From positions 1 through 64,000 of the forward strand of contig JANQKY010000085.1 of the NCBI GenBank assembly GCA_028280885.1: a stretch of 64,000 nucleotides of DNA, read 5' to 3'. Shown here one piece after another: positions 15,923-24,815 of the stretch. How positions within the stretch are numbered: position 1 is the stretch's first letter; each line of letters opens with the position of its first letter. The notes below the pieces were generated by a model, which saw only the letters and a list, made by a program, of their open reading frames with translations, did not search any database and was not told the DNA's origin. Position numbers and translations under genes: made by a program. The DNA is from Tepidamorphus sp. GTDB taxonomy: Bacteria; Pseudomonadota; Alphaproteobacteria; Rhizobiales; Tepidamorphaceae.

Positions 15923-17704
15923 GTGTCACGCAAGCAGCCGCTGCGCAGTCAGCTTTGGTGGGACAATCCGGACAATCCCGGCATGACGGCGCTCTATCTG
16001 GAGCGCTATCTGAATTTCGGCCTGACGCGCGAGGAACTGCAATCCGGCAAGCCGATCATCGGCATCGCCCAGACCGGATCGGACCTGTCGCCCTGCAACC
16101 GGCATCACCTCGAACTGGCGCACCGGGTTCGCGAGGGCATCCGGGCCGCCGGCGGCATCGCGTTCGAGTTTCCCGTCCATCCGATCCAGGAGACCGGCAA
16201 GCGGCCGACCGCGGCGCTCGACCGCAATCTCGCCTATCTGGGCCTGGTCGAACTGCTGTTCGGCTATCCGATCGACGGCGTCGTGCTCACCACCGGCTGC
16301 GACAAGACCACCCCGGCCTGTCTGATGGCGGCGGCGACCGTGAACCTGCCCGCGATCGTGCTGTCGGGCGGACCGATGCTGAACGGCTGGTGGAAGGGCG
16401 AGCGGACCGGCTCGGGCACCGTCGTCTGGCAGGCCAGGGCCGATCTCGCCGCCGAGAAGATCGACTATGACGAATTCATGGACATCGTCGCCTCGTCGGC
16501 CCCCTCGGTCGGCCATTGCAACACCATGGGCACCGCCTCGACGATGAACGGGCTCGCCGAGGCGCTCGGCATGAGCCTGCCCGGCTGCGCGGCGATCCCC
16601 GCGCCTTATCGCGAACGCGCCCAGATCGCCTATGAGACCGGCCTTCGGATCGTCGATATGGTGGAAGAGGACTTAAAGCCCTCCGACATCATGACCCGCG
16701 AGGCCTTCGAGAACGTCATTATCGCCAATTCGGCCATCGGCGGCTCGACCAACGCGCCGATCCACATCAACGCGATCGCCCGGCATATCGGCGTCGAGCT
16801 CGACAACGACGACTGGGAACAGATCGGCTACGAGGTGCCGCTGCTCGTCAACATGCAGCCGGCCGGCAAATATCTCGGCGAGGAATACCACCGCGCCGGC
16901 GGCCTGCCGGCGGTGATCGGCGAACTGATCCGGCACGGCCTGATCCGCGAGAACGCGATGACCGTCAACGGCAAGACGATCGGCGAAAACTGCCGCGGCC
17001 GGCAGGCCGAGGACCCGGACGTGATCCGCGATTTCGACCATGCCATGGTGCGTAACGCCGGTTTCCTGAATCTGAAAGGCAACCTGTTCGACTCCGCCAT
17101 CATGAAGACCAGCGTGATCTCGGATTCCTTCCGTGAACGTTTCCTCTCAAACCCCGATGATCCCGACGCTTTCGAGGGGCCGGCGGCCGTCTTCGACGGG
17201 CCGGAGGACTATCATCACCGAATCAACGAACTGGATATCGACGAGACCACGCTGCTATTCGTGCGCGGCACCGGGCCGGTCGGCTATCCGGGCGGGGCGG
17301 AGGTGGTCAACATGCTGCCGCCGGACGCGCTGGTGAAACGCGGCATCACCGAACTGCCCTGCATCGGCGATGGTCGCCAGTCCGGCACCTCGGGCAGCCC
17401 GTCGATCCTGAACGCCAGCCCCGAAGCCGCCGCCGGCGGCGGCCTTGCGCTTCTGAAGACCGGCGACCGCGTCCGAATCGATTTGAAAGAAAGAACCGCC
17501 AACATCCTGATTTCGGACGAGGAACTGGCCGAGCGCAAACGCGCGCTTCAGGCAAATGGCGGCTATGCCTATCCCGGCCACCAGACCCCCTGGCAGGAGA
17601 TCCAGCGCGAGCTCGTCTCCCAGTTCGACGAGGGCATGGTGCTGAAACCCGCCGTCAAGTATCAGCGCGTTGCCCAGAAAGGCGTCGCGCGCGACAATCA
17701 CTAG
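15923..17704 (+). CDS. IlvD/Edd-family sugar-acid dehydratase (xylonate/arabinonate type)
   Basis: 593 residues. Fe-S-dependent dehydratase that converts an aldonic acid to its 2-keto-3-deoxy acid. Conserved segments are [20 protein letters not shown] (first cysteine), [10 protein letters not shown] (second cluster cysteine), [15 protein letters not shown] (third) and [17 protein letters not shown]. The overall match to Caulobacter xylonate dehydratase XylD, recalled from memory, is strong over most of the length, and stronger than to dihydroxy-acid dehydratase IlvD. D-xylonate, L-arabinonate or a related acid is therefore more likely than the branched-chain amino-acid pathway. Start GTG 15923 follows GAGGAGGAGAG. 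Malic enzyme and a hydroxyacid dehydrogenase follow. Confidence 0.87.
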   Translation: MSRKQPLRSQLWWDNPDNPGMTALYLERYLNFGLTREELQSGKPIIGIAQTGSDLSPCNRHHLELAHRVREGIRAAGGIAFEFPVHPIQETGKRPTAALDRNLAYLGLVELLFGYPIDGVVLTTGCDKTTPACLMAAATVNLPAIVLSGGPMLNGWWKGERTGSGTVVWQARADLAAEKIDYDEFMDIVASSAPSVGHCNTMGTASTMNGLAEALGMSLPGCAAIPAPYRERAQIAYETGLRIVDMVEEDLKPSDIMTREAFENVIIANSAIGGSTNAPIHINAIARHIGVELDNDDWEQIGYEVPLLVNMQPAGKYLGEEYHRAGGLPAVIGELIRHGLIRENAMTVNGKTIGENCRGRQAEDPDVIRDFDHAMVRNAGFLNLKGNLFDSAIMKTSVISDSFRERFLSNPDDPDAFEGPAAVFDGPEDYHHRINELDIDETTLLFVRGTGPVGYPGGAEVVNMLPPDALVKRGITELPCIGDGRQSGTSGSPSILNASPEAAAGGGLALLKTGDRVRIDLKERTANILISDEELAERKRALQANGGYAYPGHQTPWQEIQRELVSQFDEGMVLKPAVKYQRVAQKGVARDNH

Positions 17705-17760
17705 GGAGCGGGCATCAACCGGGGCAGGGGCCCGCCACAGCCGTTGAGGAGGCCATCGCG

Positions 17761-19431
17761 ATGACTGGACCAACGACAAACGGGGACGGGACCCACAAAC
17801 GCGGCGTGGCGCTGTTTGAGGATCCGCTTCTGAACAAGGGCACGGCGTTCACCCATGAGGAGCGGCGGCAATTCGGGCTGCTCGGCCTGCTGCCGCCGCA
17901 TATCGATACGCTTCAAGAGCAGGTGACGCGCGCCTACGATGCGTTCTCGATCAAGCCCAACAACCTGGAAAAGCACATCTTTCTGCGTCAGCTCCAGGAC
18001 GAGAACGAGACGCTGTTCTACCGGCTGCTGCTCGACCATGTCGAGGAGATGATGCCGATGGTCTACACGCCGGTGGTCGGCGAGGCCTGCCAGGAGTTCT
18101 CGCATATCTACCGCCGGCCGCGCGGCGTGTTCCTGTCCTATCCGAACCGGGACCTGCTCGACACGATCCTCGCGGAGATCGACCGCGATATCGACGTCAT
18201 CGTCGTCACCGACGGCGAGCGCATCCTCGGCCTCGGCGACCAGGGCGCCGGCGGCATGGGCATACCGATCGGCAAACTGTCGCTCTATACGCTCTGCGGC
18301 GGCATTCATCCCGCCCGTACCCTGCCGATCCTGCTCGATCTTGGCACCAACAATCAGGAGCGGCTCGACGATCCGCGCTACATCGGCTGGCGCCACGAGC
18401 GCATCAAGGGCGAGGAATACGACGCTTTCGTCGAGGCCTTCGTCGAGGCCGTCCTGAAGCGCTTCCCCGACGTGCTGCTGCAATGGGAGGACTTCGCCTC
18501 CGTCGACGCCTATCCGATCCTGGAGCGCTATCGCGACCGCCTGTGCACCTTCAACGACGATATCCAGGGCACCGCGGCGGTTACCACCGGCACCATCCTG
18601 GCTGCGATCGCGGCCGGCGGCGGGACGCTTGAGGAGCAGTCGATCGTCATGCTCGGCGCCGGCTCCGCCGGTATCGGCATCACCGACCAGCTTGTCGCCG
18701 CGATGGTTCGCCAGGGCCTCAGCGAGGAGGAGGCGCATGCACGGTGCTACATGCTCGATATCGACGGCCTGCTGCATGACGGTCGTACCGATCTCGATGC
18801 CGTGCACAAGCCGCATGCCCAGAAGCGCGCGGCGCTCGCGGACTGGGATTGCGACCTGGACAAGCCGGTCGGGCTTGCCGACGTCGTCCGCAACGCCAGG
18901 CCGACCGTGCTGGTCGGCGTTACCGGGCAGGCCGGCGCCTTTCCCGAAGCGGTGGTGCGGGAAATGGCCAAACACGCCGCACGTCCGATCTTCTTCCCGC
19001 TGTCCAATCCCACCTCGCGCGTCGAGGCGACGCCGAAGGACCTGATCGAGTGGACCGACGGCAAGGCGATCATCGCGACCGGCAGCCCGTTCGACCCCGT
19101 CGACCACAAGGGTGTGCGCCATGTCATCGCCCAGTGCAACAACAGCTACATCTTTCCGGCGATGGGCACGGCGATCCTGGCCGTCGGCGCGCGGCGGGTG
19201 ACGGACGGCATGTTCATGGCCGCGGCTGAAGCCCTGCGCGATACCTCACCGGCGCTCAAGGACCCGACAGCCTCGCTGCTGCCACCACTCGAGGCGATCC
19301 GCGACGTCTCGCGTCACATCGCCGTCGCGGTCGCCCGGCAGGCGCAGGGCGACGGCGTCGCCGATCCGTGCAGCGCGGAAGAGCTTGAGCAACGGATCGA
19401 CGAAACCATGTGGATGCCGGACTACGCTTAA
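17761..19431 (+). CDS. maeA: NAD-dependent malic enzyme
   Basis: 556 residues, the long bacterial/eukaryotic-type form (E. coli MaeA/SfcA class). Catalyses oxidative decarboxylation of malate to pyruvate with NAD. The N-terminal malic domain contains NKGTAFTHEERR, MPMVYTPVVGEACQEFSHIY, and VTDGERILGLGDQGAGGMGI, where the lysine region and D/E residues form the metal site. TFNDDIQGTAAV starts the NAD domain and LGAGSAGIGI is its dinucleotide loop. ATG 17761 follows GAGGAGG. It lies 56 bp after the dehydratase and 53 bp before the next dehydrogenase, so probably one operon, perhaps feeding C4 acids from sugar-acid breakdown into pyruvate. Confidence 0.93.
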   Translation: MTGPTTNGDGTHKRGVALFEDPLLNKGTAFTHEERRQFGLLGLLPPHIDTLQEQVTRAYDAFSIKPNNLEKHIFLRQLQDENETLFYRLLLDHVEEMMPMVYTPVVGEACQEFSHIYRRPRGVFLSYPNRDLLDTILAEIDRDIDVIVVTDGERILGLGDQGAGGMGIPIGKLSLYTLCGGIHPARTLPILLDLGTNNQERLDDPRYIGWRHERIKGEEYDAFVEAFVEAVLKRFPDVLLQWEDFASVDAYPILERYRDRLCTFNDDIQGTAAVTTGTILAAIAAGGGTLEEQSIVMLGAGSAGIGITDQLVAAMVRQGLSEEEAHARCYMLDIDGLLHDGRTDLDAVHKPHAQKRAALADWDCDLDKPVGLADVVRNARPTVLVGVTGQAGAFPEAVVREMAKHAARPIFFPLSNPTSRVEATPKDLIEWTDGKAIIATGSPFDPVDHKGVRHVIAQCNNSYIFPAMGTAILAVGARRVTDGMFMAAAEALRDTSPALKDPTASLLPPLEAIRDVSRHIAVAVARQAQGDGVADPCSAEELEQRIDETMWMPDYA

Positions 19432-19484
19432 GCGTTTGCCGGCAATCGAACGACGACGACGATTTCTGAACAGGGGAGGTGCGC

Positions 19485-20381
19485 ATGGGCGACAAACGGA
19501 TCGGCTTCATCGGCGTTGGCCTGATGGGCCACGGCATGGCCAAGAACATCATCGACAAGGGCTGGCCGCTGACGGTGCTTGGCCATCGCAACAGGGCGCC
19601 GGTCGAGGATCTCCTCGCGCGCGGCGCAAGCGAGGCCGACAGCCCGAAGGCGCTGGCGGAAAACTGCGACATCATTTTCCTGTGCGTCACCGGCACGCCG
19701 CAGATCGAGGACCTGATGCGCCGCGACGACGGCATCCTGGCCGGTGCCCATCCCGGCCTGATCGTGGTGGATTGCTCGACCGCGATCCCGGATTCAACAA
19801 TCGCCCTGTCGAAGGAGCTCGAGGCGAAGGGTGCGGCGATGGCCGACGCGCCGCTCGGCGGCACGCCGGTTCAGGCCGAGGCCGGAGAACTGTCGGCGAT
19901 GATCGGTGCCGCGCCGGAAACTTTCGCGGCGATCGAACCGGTGGTGAAGACCTGGGCTGCCCGGGTCGTCCATCTCGGCCCCGTCGGCGACGGCCACAAG
20001 ATGAAGCTTCTCAACAACTTCCTGTCGCTCGGCTATGGCGCGCTCTATGCCGAGGCGCTGGTGATTGCCCGCAAGGTCGGCCTGTCGCCGCAAACCTTCG
20101 ACAGCGTCATCCGCGGCAGCCGCATGGATTGCGGCTTCTACCAGACCTTCATGGCTTACACGCTGACCGGCGACCGCAACGCCCACAAGTTCGCGCTTTC
20201 GAACGCCCACAAGGACATGCGCTACCTGACGGCGATGGCCAACGAGGCCGGCATCGCCAGCAACATCAGCTCGGCGGTCAAGAACAGCTTCGCCATGGCC
20301 GAGGGCATGGGCCACGGCGACGACTACGTGCCGCTGCTGGTCGACGTTCTGGCGAAGGCGAACGGCGTCGGCGAGGGCTGA
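19485..20381 (+). CDS. NAD(P)-dependent 3-hydroxyisobutyrate-dehydrogenase-family enzyme
   Basis: 298 residues. Beta-hydroxyacid dehydrogenase family (GarR/GlxR/HIBADH). N-terminal Rossmann loop GFIGVGLMGHGMAKN at residues 6-20, substrate loop DAPLGGTPVQAEAGELSAMI near 118 (usually DAPVSGG), and catalytic lysine in GDGHKMKLLNN near 170. Likely reduces or oxidises a short hydroxyacid or semialdehyde such as tartronate semialdehyde. Start chosen at ATG 19485, six bases after GGGGAGG; a GTG at 19479 overlaps that ribosome site. It ends the rightward sugar-acid operon. Confidence 0.88.
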   Translation: MGDKRIGFIGVGLMGHGMAKNIIDKGWPLTVLGHRNRAPVEDLLARGASEADSPKALAENCDIIFLCVTGTPQIEDLMRRDDGILAGAHPGLIVVDCSTAIPDSTIALSKELEAKGAAMADAPLGGTPVQAEAGELSAMIGAAPETFAAIEPVVKTWAARVVHLGPVGDGHKMKLLNNFLSLGYGALYAEALVIARKVGLSPQTFDSVIRGSRMDCGFYQTFMAYTLTGDRNAHKFALSNAHKDMRYLTAMANEAGIASNISSAVKNSFAMAEGMGHGDDYVPLLVDVLAKANGVGEG

Positions 20382-20514
20382 GCGGGGGCGTGCTATCGCT
20401 CGGCCGGGACGAGGGGGCGGAGTTTTCACAGCCGTCAAATGCCTCCATTCCATGTCATTGCGAGGACGAGGTCAGCAAATACCATGGAGGGAGTGCAGGC
20501 CTCTGCCTCTCGAT

Positions 20515-20651
20515 CGTCATCCCGGCCAAGCGTCAGCGCGAGCCGGGATCGGAGAGCCCGTGTCGGCGCTAGATGCCGAGGCCGAGCGTACCCCGAACCG
20601 TCCGGGTTCTCCGATCCCGGATATTCGCTTCAAGCGAATTCCGGGATGACG
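20515..20651. repeat. Nested inverted repeat, REP/MITE-like element
   Basis: Outer arms CGTCATCCCGG (20515-20525) and CCGGGATGACG (20641-20651) are perfectly complementary over 11 bp. Inner arms CCGGGATCGGAGA (20543-20555) and TCTCCGATCCCGG (20608-20620) match over 13 bp. The CGTCATCCCGG end is the style of dispersed intergenic repeats in alphaproteobacterial genomes. Confidence 0.8.
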
Positions 20652-20691
20652 CGGGAGAGGGCGGTGTCCGTTCTCCGCACACTCTGCTGTC

Positions 20692-20750
20692 ATTGCCGGG
20701 CTTGTCCCGGCAATCCATGAACACCCACGCAAGCGATTGTGTTCATGGAT
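20692..20750. repeat. Two adjacent strong hairpins
   Basis: ATTGCCGGG (20692-20700) pairs with CCCGGCAAT (20706-20714) over a five-base loop. ATCCATGAACAC (20713-20724) pairs with GTGTTCATGGAT (20739-20750), a perfect 12-bp stem. They may act as transcript ends between the convergent genes or be part of the neighbouring repeat element. Confidence 0.75.
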
Positions 20751-20849
20751 CCCAGGAACACGTCTGAAGACGACATCCGAGTGGGTGGCGAAGCTGAAAG
20801 CAAAAGCCCCGCCGCCTTTCTCAGATTGGCGCAAAGACGACGCCAAGCG

Positions 20850-21599
20850 TCAATACGTCGCCCGTCCCCCGGAGATATCTAAGGTCGATCCCGTCGTGAA
20901 CGAGCAATCCTCGGAGGCGGCGAAGGCGACCAGGGCTGCGACTTCCTCCACCTTGACGAAGCGCTGGCGCGGGATCTTCGAGAGCATGTAGTCGATATGC
21001 TCCTGGGTGATCTGGTCGAAGATCGGCGTCTTGGCGGCGGCAGGCGTCAGGCAGTTGACGGAGATGTCGTAGTCGGCCAGCTCCTTGCCCAGCGACTTGG
21101 TCAGCGCGATGACGCCGGCCTTGGAAGCCGAATAGGCGGACGCGTTCGGATTGCCCTCCTTGCCGGCGACCGAGGCGATGTTGACGATCCGGCCGTAGCC
21201 ATTCTCCATCATTACCGGCACGACGGCCCGGCAGCACAGGAAGGTCCCGTTGAGGTTGATGTCGATGACCTGCCGCCAGTCGTCGACGGGATAGTCCTTG
21301 GTGAGGTGGTTCGGGCCGGCGATGCCGGCATTGTTGACCAGGATGTCGATCCGCCCGTGCGCCGCGACGGCAGCCTGCGTCGCCGCCTCCACGGCTGCGG
21401 AGTCGGTGATGTCGACCCCTGTCGCGGTCACCGCCGGGCCGATCGCCCGGGCGGTCTCGGCGGCGCCGTCTGCGTCCCGGTCCCAGATGATCACGGTGGC
21501 GCCGGAGGCGACGAACCGCTCGCAGATCGCCTGTCCGATACCCTGCGCGCCGCCGGTGACGATCGCGATCTTGTTGGCGAGATCGATGCTGTTGGCCAT
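20850..21599 (-). CDS. Short-chain dehydrogenase/reductase (SDR)
   Basis: 249 residues, classical SDR. TGGAQGIGQAI (about residues 15-25) is the NAD(P)-binding loop, NNAGIAG follows, and the active site is Ser in VNIASVAGKEG with YSASK (Y-x-x-x-K) about 13 residues later. ISGGRATY at the C-terminus is typical. The substrate is not predictable; sugar alcohols or hydroxyacids fit the neighbours. ATG 21599 is preceded by AAGGAACTGACAGG; the frame stays open upstream to 21860, but no SDR sequence is found there. Divergent from the IPMDH-family gene at 21854 with a 254-bp shared upstream region. Confidence 0.92.
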   Translation of the reverse strand: MANSIDLANKIAIVTGGAQGIGQAICERFVASGATVIIWDRDADGAAETARAIGPAVTATGVDITDSAAVEAATQAAVAAHGRIDILVNNAGIAGPNHLTKDYPVDDWRQVIDINLNGTFLCCRAVVPVMMENGYGRIVNIASVAGKEGNPNASAYSASKAGVIALTKSLGKELADYDISVNCLTPAAAKTPIFDQITQEHIDYMLSKIPRQRFVKVEEVAALVAFAASEDCSFTTGSTLDISGGRATY

Positions 21600-21853
21600 T
21601 CCTGTCAGTTCCTTTTCTATCCTGCCGGCACGCTTGTCCGCGCCGACCCTATTGAGCCGCACCGCCCGCCGCAACATGGATCGGTCGGCGGCCGCCGGGT
21701 TTGCAGACGCTCCGGTATGCCGCCCGACAGGCGCCGATCGGGGCTTGGCTTTACGGGCTTGGCTTCCGGGGTGCTCTCGGATACGGATAGCGCGTAAGGT
21801 ATACATTAACAATGGCCGCCGGACAGTTTTCTTAAGCCCGGCAGGAGGACGGC

Positions 21854-22948
21854 ATGGCAACGACCAACACGTTCAGGATCGCCCGCATACCAGGCGACGG
21901 CATCGGCCATGAGATCACCGATCCGTGCTGCGCGATCCTCGATGCGGCAGCCGGCCATGTCGGCGGTTTCTCGCTTGCCTACGAGACGCTTCAAGCCGGT
22001 GCGGGCGCCTATCTCGACACCGGCACGGCGCTGTCTGAGGAAACGGTCGAGGCCGCCCGCGTCGCCGATGCGATCCTGCTGGCTGCCGCCGGCCTGCCGG
22101 AGGTGCGCTATCCCGACGGCACCGAGATCACCCCGCAGATCGAACTGCGCATGATCCTCGATCTCTATGCCGGCATCCGGCCGATCCGGGCGATCCCCGG
22201 CGTGCCGCTGCCGCTTGCCGATCCGCGCGCCGCCGAGATCGATTTCGTCCTGGTGCGCGAATCGACGGAAGGGCTGTTCGTGTCGCACCGGGCAGGCTCG
22301 ATACGCGACGACACGGACTCCGAGGACCGGCTGCTCATCACCCGCAAGGGCACCGAACGCGTCGTCGATGCGGCGATAAGACTTGCCGAACAGCGACGCG
22401 CGACAGGCGGGCGGGGGATCGTCACCTGCATCGACAAGGCCAATGTGTTTTCCTCGCTCGCCTTCTTCCGCAAGGTGTTTGACGAGCGCGTCGCCCTGCA
22501 TCCGGAGATCACCGGCGACCATCTCTATGTCGACGCCGCAGCACTCGCCTTCATAGGCCGGCCCTGGCGTTTCGACGTGATGGTCACCGAAAACATGTTC
22601 GGCGACATCCTGTCCGATCTCGGCGCCGGGCTGATCGGCGGCATGGGCTTCGCCCCGTCGGCCGATATCGGCGACGATCACGCTGTCTTCCAGCCCTGTC
22701 ACGGCACGGCGCCCGATATCGCCGGGCGGGGAATCGCCAATCCGACGGCGATGATCCTGTCGGGCGCGATGATGCTCGAATGGCTCGGCGACAGGCATGG
22801 CGAGCCGCGCGCGGTCGAGGCCGGACGGCTGATCCGCGATGCGGTCGACAAAGCCTTCGCCGACGGCCTGCGCACGGTCGAGATCGGCGGTGACGCCGGC
22901 GTGCAGGCGGTGACCGACGCCGTCCTGGCCGCGCTGCCTAAGATCTGA
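21854..22948 (+). CDS. Isocitrate/isopropylmalate-family dehydrogenase (tartrate or D-malate type)
   Basis: 364 residues. Beta-decarboxylating NAD dehydrogenase. RIPGDGIGHEITD at the N-terminus, RPIRAIPGVP and VRESTEGLFVSH are the substrate-binding parts, CIDKANVF holds the catalytic lysine, and VTENMFGDILSDLGAGLIGG carries the metal-binding aspartates; HGTAPDIAGRGIANPTAM binds NAD. The substrate-determining loop differs from leucine-biosynthetic LeuB, so tartrate, D-malate or a related 2-hydroxy diacid is more likely; this is an inference from sequence style and neighbours. ATG 21854 follows CAGGAGGACGGC. The next gene starts six bases after the stop. Confidence 0.85.
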   Translation: MATTNTFRIARIPGDGIGHEITDPCCAILDAAAGHVGGFSLAYETLQAGAGAYLDTGTALSEETVEAARVADAILLAAAGLPEVRYPDGTEITPQIELRMILDLYAGIRPIRAIPGVPLPLADPRAAEIDFVLVRESTEGLFVSHRAGSIRDDTDSEDRLLITRKGTERVVDAAIRLAEQRRATGGRGIVTCIDKANVFSSLAFFRKVFDERVALHPEITGDHLYVDAAALAFIGRPWRFDVMVTENMFGDILSDLGAGLIGGMGFAPSADIGDDHAVFQPCHGTAPDIAGRGIANPTAMILSGAMMLEWLGDRHGEPRAVEAGRLIRDAVDKAFADGLRTVEIGGDAGVQAVTDAVLAALPKI

Positions 22949-22954
22949 CCGGCG

Positions 22955-23983
22955 ATGCGCGAGCGTGTAAGACTGGCAACGGTCGGGGCGGGCTATTTCG
23001 CCCGGTTCCACTACGAGGCCTGGCGCCGCATCCCCGAGGCGTCGCTTGTCGCGATCTGCGACCGCGATCCGGCCGCCGCCGAAGCGGTTGCGGCGGATTT
23101 CGACGGTGCGCGCGTGTTCGCCGATTTCGAAACGATGCTCGACACCGTGCAGCCCGATCTCGTCGACATCATCACGCCGCCGCCGACCCACGCGGATTTT
23201 GTCGCAGCCGCCGCGAAACGGGGCATCGTGGCGATCTGCCAGAAGCCGTTCTGTCCGGATTTCGCAGCGGCCCGGCAAACGGTTGATCTGATCCGCCAGA
23301 CGAGTACGACCGTCGTCGTCCACGAGAATTTCCGCTTCCAGCCCTGGTATGCGGCGATCCGCGCTGAGATCGAGGCCGGCCGGATCGGCGCACCCTATCA
23401 GGTCACCTTCCGCCTGCGCCCCGGCGACGGGCAGGGGCCCGAGGCCTATCTCGCGCGCCAGCCCTATTTCCAGGAGATGCCGCGCTTTCTGGTGCACGAG
23501 ACAGCGATCCATTTCATCGACGTCTTCCGCTATCTGTTCGGCGAGGTTGCGGCGGTGACGGCGCGGCTGTCGCGGCTCAATCCGGTGATCGCCGGCGAGG
23601 ACGCGGGCGTCATCCTGTTCGAATTCGAATCCGGCAGCCGCGGGCTGTTCGACGGCAATCGCCTTTCCGATCACGCCGCGAAGAACCGTCGCCTGACCAT
23701 GGGCGAGATGCTGGTGGAGGGATCGGCCGGCGTGCTGTCATTGGACGGCGATGGCGGCATCGCCTTCAGGGCGTTCGGGGAAAACGACTGGTCGCCGGTC
23801 GCGTATCCCTGGCAGGATCGCGGCTTCGGCGGCGACTGCGTCTATCGCCTGCAGCGGCATGTGGTCGATCACCTGGTGGCTGGCGCGCCACTGATGAACC
23901 GGGCGGAGGATTACCTGCGCAATGTCGAGATCGTCGAGGCGGTGTACCGGTCGGACGCCGGGGGGCGGCGGATCGACGTTTGA
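22955..23983 (+). CDS. Gfo/Idh/MocA-family oxidoreductase
   Basis: 342 residues. N-terminal Rossmann fold LATVGAGYFARFHYEAWRRI, then ICDRDPAAAEAVA; the catalytic lysine sits in ICQKPF where most family members have EKP. The C-terminal alpha/beta domain contains HETAIHFIDVFRYLFG, the conserved H-x(3)-H dyad region. These enzymes oxidise or reduce sugars, inositols or related alcohols with NAD(P). It follows the IPMDH-family gene by six bases and is probably co-transcribed with it. The Gln in place of Glu in the E-K-P motif is a minor deviation. Confidence 0.88.
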   Translation: MRERVRLATVGAGYFARFHYEAWRRIPEASLVAICDRDPAAAEAVAADFDGARVFADFETMLDTVQPDLVDIITPPPTHADFVAAAAKRGIVAICQKPFCPDFAAARQTVDLIRQTSTTVVVHENFRFQPWYAAIRAEIEAGRIGAPYQVTFRLRPGDGQGPEAYLARQPYFQEMPRFLVHETAIHFIDVFRYLFGEVAAVTARLSRLNPVIAGEDAGVILFEFESGSRGLFDGNRLSDHAAKNRRLTMGEMLVEGSAGVLSLDGDGGIAFRAFGENDWSPVAYPWQDRGFGGDCVYRLQRHVVDHLVAGAPLMNRAEDYLRNVEIVEAVYRSDAGGRRIDV

Positions 23984-24023
23984 GTTTCTGATGAAAGGCG
24001 GAGGCTAACCGGACGCGATAGCT

Positions 24024-24051
24024 GGCTTCCCGGGCCCGGCTTCCCGAGCCC
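24024..24051. repeat. Two-copy 14-bp tandem repeat in an intergenic gap
   Basis: GGCTTCCCGGGCCC (24024-24037) is followed directly by GGCTTCCCGAGCCC (24038-24051) and a partial third, GGCATCC. It is REP-like and palindromic in part, in the 250-bp gap between the Gfo/Idh gene and the DUF3302 gene. Confidence 0.7.
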
Positions 24052-24233
24052 GGCATCCGGGATCGCATCTACACGCTGCTAGCGGTTTATTTTTTCACAT
24101 CCGGCGTATAACGTCGCGCGACGTGGTGCCGTCAGGTTAAATCGGCGCCTGACGACGCTGCTGGTGGTGGTGTGCAGGACGCTTCTTTGTGTAAGCCGGA
24201 CCGGACGCACCCTTCATGAGGGAATGGCTGGCA

Positions 24234-24815
24234 ATGAACAGACATAACCTGACCCGGCTGGCCCTTCTGCCCGCCGCTGTCGCGCTGTCGGCGGTTCCGG
24301 CACTTGCCTCCGAGACCGCGCCGGAGGGACAGACGGTCGGCTGGTGGACGGCGCCGGGCGAAACCGACGGCACGGCCTTCTCGGCGCTCATCCTTATGTT
24401 CCTGCTGCTCTTCGCAGTGTTCCATTTCTACGCGCGCTTCGATCGCTTCGCCGAGCGGCACAATGAAGGAACGCCGCTGAAGACGACCATTCCGATGCTC
24501 CTCATGATCGCGTTTGCGTATGAGATCTTTCCGCCTCTCAGCCATTTCAGCATTCTGCTGCCGCTTGCCCTCATCGCGACCGCGCTTGCCCGCGACCTCA
24601 TGCTCTGGTTCGAGCCGGTGAAGGAGCACACGCTGAAGGGCGAGCTTGACGGCGTATTGCTCGAGGAATTGCAACAGCAGAACCTTGGCGAGCACGACCG
24701 GGAGGGCCGGCGGGTTAAGGCGGCGCCGGCGGACAAGCCGCCTCGGGGGGAAGAGCCGGACAGCCCGGCGAGCGAAATCCAGGCGCGGCCAGCAGGGGGC
24801 ACCGGCGGACAATGA
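24234..24815 (+). CDS. DUF3302-like inner-membrane protein (YiaW-like)
   Basis: 193 residues from ATG 24234, which follows GAGGGAATGG. An upstream ATG at 24216 would add six residues. An N-terminal signal or membrane segment (LTRLALLPAAVALSAVPALA) is followed by two membrane segments (AFSALILMFLLLFAVFHFYA and an ILLPLALIATALA stretch). The hydrophilic, Pro/Glu-rich C-terminus is disordered. Together with the overlapping HlyD-like gene this matches the E. coli YiaW/YiaV arrangement, a pair of unknown function proposed to be an envelope efflux or stress system. ATGA overlap with the next gene implies translational coupling. Confidence 0.72.
   Translation: MNRHNLTRLALLPAAVALSAVPALASETAPEGQTVGWWTAPGETDGTAFSALILMFLLLFAVFHFYARFDRFAERHNEGTPLKTTIPMLLMIAFAYEIFPPLSHFSILLPLALIATALARDLMLWFEPVKEHTLKGELDGVLLEELQQQNLGEHDREGRRVKAAPADKPPRGEEPDSPASEIQARPAGGTGGQ

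Larger units (their letters stand above)
20382..20849. other. 468-bp intergenic region with REP-like palindromes, no gene
   Basis: Convergent gap between the hydroxyacid dehydrogenase and the SDR gene. It holds three separate palindromic elements (20515-20651, 20692-20714 and 20713-20750). The forward frames across it are shadows that include such repeats. No promoter is needed here, since both flanking genes end in the gap. Confidence 0.75.

Noticed and set aside
17701..19122. 473-codon frame antisense to malic enzyme
   Set aside because: No domain, and exact overlap with a full-length malic enzyme.
21806..23674. 622-codon frame antisense to the IPMDH-family and Gfo/Idh genes
   Set aside because: It spans two real genes and their boundary; composition is shadow-like.
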